This document shows, in pieces, positions 57,126-64,000 of a DNA stretch of 64,000 nucleotides. Each line of letters begins with the position of its first letter. The first letter of the stretch is position 1. The stretch spans positions 2,512,001-2,576,000 of the forward strand of contig JAXDDX010000002.1 of assembly GCA_034670405.1 (NCBI GenBank), given 5' to 3'. The notes beneath the pieces were generated by a model, which saw only the letters and a list, made by a program, of their open reading frames with translations, searched no databases and was not told the origin of the DNA. Source of the DNA: Hoplostethus atlanticus. Lineage: Eukaryota; Chordata; Actinopteri; Trachichthyiformes; Trachichthyidae. The position numbers were made by a program, and so were the translations under genes.

Positions 57126-59115
57126 GGCAGAATTAATTCAGCAAACAATGAAGGTAATATTCTGAGCCACTGTTTGCTGCTCAGTGGATGAGGCTGGAAG
57201 CGAGAGTCTGCTTACTTTGGAGGAATGTTTTCTGGTCTGCTGGACCAGTCGGCGACCCAGTCTACTTCCTTGTTCATCAGGATATCTTCCTCTCTGTCCT
57301 TCTCTGGACCATCCTCCTCTGACTGCAAATGACACAAATTGTGTAGTGCAAAAGCAATGGGGATTGAAGGTTTACTGAAAGGAATTGAGAGGTGTTCACA
57401 CAAGAGAATTGACTGTGCTGTTGCATTTTACCTGGCTATCTCTTGTGCTTGACATCTCTACGTCAAAGGTTATCTGACCCTCATCCTGATCTGGACTTGG
57501 CGGCCTGTGTGGACTGAGGCAACACATTGGAATAAAAAAAAATGCAAACCATATTGTAATAACAACCGATGACAGAAAAAATCCACTCTCACCCCATACA
57601 AACACACTTTTTCTGTCCTTCCTACCTATCACAGGAAGAGCTGCTTTGGCTGGACTCATGCTGTGCATCCAGGAGGATCTTTTCCATGTCTCCATTGTGG
57701 ATAGAGGAGGATGAGGGCACATGCTCCAATCCTCCAACCAGGCTCTCATCTATCTCCTCAGGCACCACTTCCATGGTCTGTGGATTTTGACTCCTCCCAG
57801 CATTTGCATTTATTTGGTCTGCAGCGGGTGTCATTAACGGGTTGGTCTGCATGTCCTGGGCTGCTGTGTTCCCGTTCATCTCTAGCTCTACCCAAGAGCC
57901 TAAGCAACACAACCATCAAGAGGGGGAGGGAGGGAGCACATGAGGGTTATTTAGGGAGCACATGAGGGTTATTTAGGCCTATATAAAAATCAACGGGTCT
58001 TAAACCTTGCAGAAACAGATGTTATGTCTACTCTTTCTCCTATCAAATGGAAACAGCTAACCTTCATTCCCTGCACCATTCACATTATGCATCCAAACAA
58101 ACTGGGTTTACACTGCACCCAGAGGATAGCATCCATTTCTTTGTGCCACTGCCCCACAAACAGCTTGCACATTTCTTTCCCAGGCAGGAGGGGGAGTTAT
58201 GTAATCTCTGAAAGGCAGCAGGCTCATCAGGCGAGCACAGAATGTAAACCTCGGGATGGTGTGAGACTGCGTTTGTCCCCTCTTGGGCTCGATAAAAATA
58301 ACACCCAATTCATGTAATAACACGAGTCTGAATGACCGACCACACAATTACAGAATAAGTGCTTCACATTAGAGCGGTTCCCCTGTGAGCTCTGGCATAA
58401 ATGTAGAGAAAGTGCAATGGGAGACAAGTAAACCAAGCATGTCGCTGCTTCATGTTAACGTTAACGTGCAAAGCAGACCTCTGGCTTTGTGTGGGTCGAT
58501 TTGAAGCTACATGCCCCAAACATTATCCATTTTTAAATAATCTATTTACTGTTTCGGGTTTTGGGTTTTGAAAATCAGCCTAAGAACTGTGAGTCTGCAG
58601 ATACTTGAGCTAAGATAACATCCTGACATTATTTTCCTTTGGTATTTACATTTGATTAGGAAGAACGTGGGCTACTGAATAAAAATGACACCAAGAAACA
58701 TAACGATGCAATCCACGGACACTCAGCTGAAACAACTATTGCAATTAAAATGGACATTTATAGGCTTTTGTCCCAAAGTTGTTTTTATTTTGCTAGAGCC
58801 CGCCCAACGCAAACGTGGGCAACCGGTTGGTTGATATTCCAATCAATCAAACATTTAACGCAACTGAATTGGTTTATTCAGGGTGACGTCGGTCAACATC
58901 ACCGTCCACCCCGCCCAGAAGAAGAGGAAATACCATACCTGATCTAACTTACAATAAAATCTTCATTATACGATTGTTGTCAAGAAAAACATGCACACTC
59001 GTAAAAAATATGTAGACATCCCTTTACATTACAAAACATGGAAAAACGGACGATGGTACGTACCGTGAAGCCCGGGTTCTTCGTTATTGTTTTGTTGAGC
59101 AGCGGCGGTAGACAT
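56778..59115 (-). CDS. bnip3l: BNIP3-like / NIX mitophagy receptor (complete, six exons)
   Basis: NIX is a tail-anchored outer mitochondrial membrane protein that recruits LC3/GABARAP for mitophagy. Exons: 59064-59115 (ATG 59115), 57626-57899, 57432-57504, 57216-57322, 56931-57080, 56778-56826 (TAA 56778-56780). All are GT/AG and in frame; the product is 234 residues (human 219). Seen in order: the LIR motif SWVEL near the N-terminus, [20 protein letters not shown] (BH3-like region), [38 protein letters not shown], and the C-terminal helix [20 protein letters not shown] with the GxxxG-type dimer face, ending [11 protein letters not shown]. The linker between LIR and GGLEHV is longer than in mammals. 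The a/b co-orthologue is unresolved. Confidence 0.96.
57091..57125. repeat. (AATC)n tetranucleotide repeat
   Basis: Eight to nine AATC units lie immediately upstream of the bnip3l exon 5 acceptor. On the transcript this is GATT repeats, just before the polypyrimidine stretch TTATTGCTTTCAG. Confidence 0.95.
57900..59063. other. bnip3l intron 1
   Basis: A 1.2-kb intron. A 20-22 base direct repeat (GGGAGCACATGAGGGTTATTT) is present at about 57931 and 57955. No gene or RNA was seen. Confidence 0.6.
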
Positions 59116-59170
59116 GTTGACTACCCGATTTTTAGCATTCATCAACATGACACGCAGACAACCTACAGTG

Positions 59171-59182
59171 TGCGCAGGCGCA
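59171..59182. promoter_or_regulatory. bnip3l: NRF1-like site upstream of bnip3l
   Basis: TGCGCAGGCGCA, one mismatch from the palindromic NRF1 consensus, lies about 56 bases upstream of the bnip3l ATG. It is plausibly in the core promoter or 5' UTR of this mitochondrial quality-control gene. Confidence 0.5.
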
Positions 59183-59273
59183 AAATAGGTCCAGAGTCCA
59201 GACAGACGAGTGACCGAGACAGACTCTAGATTAGTGATGAGAAATTGGTATCCCTCCCTTTCTACCTTTGTTT

Positions 59274-59280
<7 letters not shown>

Positions 59281-59315
<35 letters not shown>
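59281..59315. repeat. (TC)n microsatellite
   Basis: A TC tract of about 17 units, 165 bases upstream of the bnip3l ATG in gene orientation. Confidence 0.95.
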
Positions 59316-59318
<3 letters not shown>

Positions 59319-60880
59319 AAGCACAAAATGGTAGCAAAATAGAAGTTTTTTGGGTGGTCTCCGTAATGGTCAGTTATTAGAAAAGTGCAGGACTACTGGT
59401 TGGAGGTATACTAGCACAATTCCTAGCCCCCATTTTTAAACACAAACTGTAAAAGTCTTAAGTATTGTGAATACACAGACTTCACAGCGTTTCTCCATCA
59501 TGACAGTGGACATTTATATATCAAAATGTACATTACTCAATTACATTATGTGTGACGTTTGGCTATGCAATGATTAGGTCCTGACTAGTTGATTTGTTGG
59601 GATGCGGGACCTGGGAGACTCCCACGAAACGAGGCAAGAGAGAGAAAGGAGGACGACACGGGACAGAGGCTGTAAAACAGTTGTGACAGCATCAGTGAAT
59701 CCACTGCTCAGCCATGTGCGTGCACCTATAAACGTCTTTCTAGCTGAGCCTGTTCAGGGTTCAAAGACTAATGATGGGAGGCTTGTTGACCCCATGTACC
59801 TCCCAACACTGGCTCTTCAGGAGCTACTGGTTAGACAGGACTTATACCACTAATGTGGGGAGGCAGGCATATGCCTTAGCAGTGATTCATGTAGATTTTG
59901 TAGATGTGTGGAGTGGGGGTAATGTTGGTTCCCTCCTGAGCCCATTCCAGGGCCAGCTCCAGTAGGTGTTGAAGTAATGGCTGGCTCTTATTTGGATATT
60001 TATATATATATGATGTATGGACCATTATACTGTAACAGCGATTAATTGTTTTCGGCAGGCTGAGCAATAAGGCCAGATGAAGAAATGTCATTGTGTCATG
60101 TACAGTGATAGGCAGTGGGTCAGTTGCTCAACAGGTTTCGAGGGCTCTCACAGAAGAAGAGGCTACTTAGAGATAGCCTAGTGGTGTCCAGGCAAGTGCC
60201 ATCGACCTACTCTCAAGGTTGGGTACCACCCCCATGAAGATGTTTGAAAAATGATTTGCTTAGGGGACGCAGTCACTCCATGGAGGGTTGTCCATGGGGT
60301 AAGGACTGAGATTTGAACATCATGGATAAATCACCATTACCAAAAAGTCAGGGGATTTGCAATGAGGGTGTTACTGCAGTGAACTCTGTTGCCACCTATG
60401 CATGTTATGCATGTTGTTCTTTTCTCGGAGATTGTTTCACAAAAACATATCTGCCCCCAGCTCTCTTGGCAATTTGTTTAACACATCATTATCCACAAAG
60501 TTGGCTATAAAGATGGCTCCAAGTAGAACAGTGTGGAGGGCAGGCAGAGGAATGTGCAATTTGTCTTCAGGGGTCTTGTAAAAAAAAAACAAGGATTAAG
60601 GTTGAATTTCAGTATTATCAGTTACCGCTGCAGGGGGGTTGAAAGTGTGTTGGCGTAGGACACCATACTGCAGATGAACTCTGCTTTGGGGATGAAACAA
60701 GGTACACTTGCCTCACCATTTTATACTCTTATTTTGCTTACTTGATTTGCATTTTTATGTTTTGGGTTTTTGTGATTCAATGTCCTACAATAGTGTGATG
60801 CATGAAAACATAAAGCTTCTTTGAGATGACTCTTATGTACATTAATAGCTAATACACACAAATCATGAATCAAGGTAGTC
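59316..60880. other. Intergenic region right of bnip3l: no gene seen
   Basis: No coding exon, RNA gene or named repeat was recognised. Short frames here have no family resemblance. Confidence 0.5.
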
Positions 60881-60882
60881 GT

Positions 60883-63800
60883 TTTATTCAGAATTCAGGT
60901 TTGAAATTCTTTATTACTTTTCATCTAAATTGTACTATATTCCATTTGACAAAGACAAACAGAGTTATACAGTGAACCTTTTGTATTGATTTTTCTTTTT
61001 TCAACAGATCGCCAAAAATCTCCAACAATCTTTATTCAAGAGCCCCTTGAAAAAAAATAAACAAAACATACAAATCAATGAAATTCACAAAAATAAAAGT
61101 GCATTTTGTTTTGACTCCTGTGATACATTATATATGTATATAATGCTGCTGCCGTGGAAAATCCTCATAACTCCAATTTGGGTGGTTTTCATGATCTTAA
61201 TTGAATTGGAGCTTTCATGGTCCTTTATAGGTAGAGCAATTTTCCATGAACCCAAGGCTCATGAAACCAATTCAAATGCCATGATATGAATTTAAAAAAT
61301 GTGTTTTCGTCAATCTGTAAATAAGGCCTTTTTTTCTTCTTAATAAATTCCTGAAAAGTTTTTTTTTTTTTTTTGAAGATACAAGGGTTTGATCACACAG
61401 CAGCGGTAAGTTCCCCTGAGCAGTCTCCTGTCTGGCATGCCAGTAAGTTCAAGAAACATACTTGATTATCTTTTTTCTTTTAATGCTATGAGAAAGGCAA
61501 TAGGGTTCTTCCGAACAACATTTTTGTGGTCTTGCACCATAGCCTTGCACAAAAGCTATGAAGACAATATGTGGGGAAAAATATCAATGGTTAGAACATA
61601 TAGAACACCCCATATAGTCTGTGATAACCATTATAGCTGTCAACTGTACAGATGATAGAGATGCACAGATTGGGATATTTTTTAAACCCAGTTAATTTAG
61701 TTTAAGAAGAAAACTTGCCAAAACTGATCCAATATCATTTTTGTATTATGGAGTAGAACTTTTGAAATTAAAAAAATAAAATAAAACCATTTAGGGTAAG
61801 GTGTATAGTTATTTTGAACAATGAGATGATTAAATGCTTGCTTTGGATGGATATTTCAGTAAAAAAATAAAATCAAAGCTACTCCACTGTTATATGGTGA
61901 TGTTTTAGATCGGACAAGGCTGATCACTGAACTCATATTTCGAAAGGATAACTGTCAATGTTGATAAGTGGCTAATTGAGTGGAGCATCCTTACTGAACT
62001 GCTACCAGGTTGTGATGTCCTGATGCAATGTTAGTGACAGAGGAATGGAATAAGAGTACGACATTAGGCAAATTCATGTACATATGACACGAGGATAATA
62101 ATTTTAACTGACCCTTACATGTTCTTGCATCAGAGAACAAAGAGAAGTAATCCTCAAAAAAGGTTGCCAAAAAAAATAAGCAAAGTGTGAAACCAGAATA
62201 TGAGCGTTCCTGCTGAAGCAAGCACACTAGTAACTTGAGGACATTACCCAGAGCCCTGAGAGAGTGACGCTCACAACAGTAGCATAACACCACCTTATGG
62301 AGGCCATTAGCAATGGTGGTTATAGTGGTGGCATTGCTAGAGAGTGGGAATCAATTCTCTGAAATTCCCTAAAGTCGGAGTAAAGCATGTTGACTTGTGT
62401 AAATATGATCCAGTGGACCAACAAGATTCATGCCGTTTCAATGGCTTCATTTGTCATCCAAAAGTTTAACAAAAAGGAAAGAAAATAAATTGTGCTATAA
62501 TCAACCAACTTGCTCCAGAAAAGAATTGGCAGTATGTCACTGAAGCATAGGGTAGTAGAGAAACAGCAGAAAGTGCTGCTGTATGTTTGAAGTATTTTCC
62601 CCTGTGTGCCAAGCCAGCACTAATGACTAATGGTTCGATACAATGCAAACCATGTGCTTCATCAATTCTCCTATTTAACAAGTGTTTATAGGAACTGGGC
62701 CTGCATCACAGGAGAGAATGCATTTCATACAATAGTTCAAATCTGTAACTCTACCTAGTCAATGAACTTGACTAGCTTTAGAGTGAAAACTAGATTTAAC
62801 AGTTTAACAAATTACAAGTTGATTAAAATGCCTTTCCCATTTAGGCCTACAAGGGCCTATTTTTTATTCATTCCTTACACAGCGAGCAAAATAATTCATA
62901 AACACAACCATGGCACACAAACGGAACTTTAAAGATCCAAATTAAATCTCAAACTAACTCTAAATAAACTCTACATAACATTAATTACAGTAAGCCAAAT
63001 TGAAAAAATAAATGTTTATAGTGCTTATGACTAGAGGTACTGACACCTGAAAATACTTTTCTTTGGACATCCAACATCGGAAACAACAGACTTCCTTGAT
63101 GTCACATAAACGTTCTCTAGCTTTCAACCAAATACCCGCCGGAATGAACAATTGCTCCAAAGTCATATGACACATAAGATCACCAAGTCAGGCAACCCTC
63201 CTTCCGTCTACAGATCAGTCCAAGACAGACAGCTAAAGAAACTACAGTGATCAGACTGTAATCCTATTGCCTTAATTCATACAAAAATAAACCAGCTACA
63301 GTGATTATTCTTCTCGTCAGGTACAGTACAAAATATAAAAAAACATCTACAAAAAAAAACTAGATCCAGAGGGTAAAGCAAATGATCAAATCAGCAACAA
63401 CACAACAGGCTTTGTGGGGAAGTTGGCAGCGGCACTTAATGTACCACAGACCATTAGAGAAGCAGGCCACCATGCCACTACGACCTTCCACAGCTGTACG
63501 CAACCCTTTGTCCTGAGCTTTTCATGGTGGTCCAAAGAAGTGCAAGGGTGGCCACTCTATTCCACAAAGGACTGTGCTATCATGCCATCAATCACTTTAA
63601 TAAGTTTCCCCTGCAGAAGGGCACCATGCTTACCAGACAACTTTACCACGAGTGTTACCTCATACTGTATAAAGACTAGTTATTTTACCAGGATTAGTCT
63701 CCATTCTACTCCCAAGCCCACAAACCCTGACGAGTGTGTGCGCGCCCCAGTCTGGTTTCTGTGTTAACAGTGTCAATGTACTGTACATTAGGGAAGAAGA

Positions 63801-64000
63801 GGGTAAGTCAGCTTGACTACTTGACACACAATTGGGGCAAATAGGGAGTGTTGAAAACTTGTATTTGCAGTGTTCTAGGCCAAACGAAACAGAATTTTGC
63901 AACAGAAAGATGAGAAAACTGATGAAATTTCTACCGAAACTAATAAAAATTTGGGAGCATATAAACACTTCGTAGGTATGACAAAAATGAGTCATGTTAT
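60883..64000 (-). other. Possible 3' UTR of a minus-strand gene off the right edge
   Basis: The stretch is AT-rich, has no coding exon on either strand, and begins with three minus-strand AATAAA signals (60883-60888, 60910-60915, 61031-61036). In human 8p21.2 the neighbour beyond BNIP3L is PPP2R2A in the same orientation. A long ppp2r2a 3' UTR is therefore the favoured reading, but no coding sequence in the window confirms it. Confidence 0.3.

Noticed and set aside
63414..63995. Frames of 111-117 codons on both strands at the right edge
   Set aside because: No resemblance to PPP2R2A or any other family; overlapping random frames.

Overview
The window is nuclear DNA of a ray-finned fish, most likely a percomorph-type teleost. 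The basis is vertebrate multi-exon genes with GT/AG introns, compact gene spacing, abundant short microsatellites, tRNA-derived SINEs and small inverted-repeat DNA transposons. Nothing prokaryotic, viral or CRISPR-like was seen. Protein assignments come from recognising family sequences; no database search was run.

Layout, left to right. (1) Minus strand, 114-14897: most of an igsf9 (Turtle/Dasm1-type) cell-adhesion gene. Sixteen coding exons encode a signal peptide, five Ig domains, two FN3 domains and one membrane segment; the cytoplasmic tail lies beyond the left edge. A probable non-coding first exon starts its donor at 21474. (2) Minus, 25737-26815: a complete three-exon tmem230 gene. 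(3) 27.1-37.8 kb: gene-poor DNA rich in transposon relics, including a 970-bp Tc1/mariner-like element with matching ends and TA duplications. (4) Plus, 37870-41705: a two-exon alpha-1A adrenergic receptor. (5) Minus, 45820-53924: a complete 14-exon dpysl2 (CRMP2) gene with an 11-glutamine tract near its phosphorylation cluster. (6) Minus, 56778-59115: a complete six-exon bnip3l (NIX) mitophagy receptor gene. (7) 60.9-64 kb: AT-rich DNA without coding exons, possibly the 3' UTR of a minus-strand gene off the right edge; synteny suggests ppp2r2a.

The order adra1a - dpysl2 - bnip3l, with its relative orientations, matches human 8p21.2. igsf9 and tmem230 come from other human regions; TMEM230 lies near ADRA1D on human 20p, so its link to an ADRA1 gene may be ancestral. 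The genes do not form a pathway. They share a neighbourhood: three neuronal genes (igsf9 dendrite/synapse adhesion, adra1a noradrenergic signalling, dpysl2 axon growth) and two membrane-trafficking or mitochondrial-quality genes.

No wholly new biological system was found. The points most worth checking are the alpha-1B-like residues at the subtype-selectivity positions of the alpha-1A receptor, the duplicated A/B sequence blocks flanking igsf9 exon 2, a five-copy MITE-like family with a nested insertion, and the dpysl2 glutamine tract.
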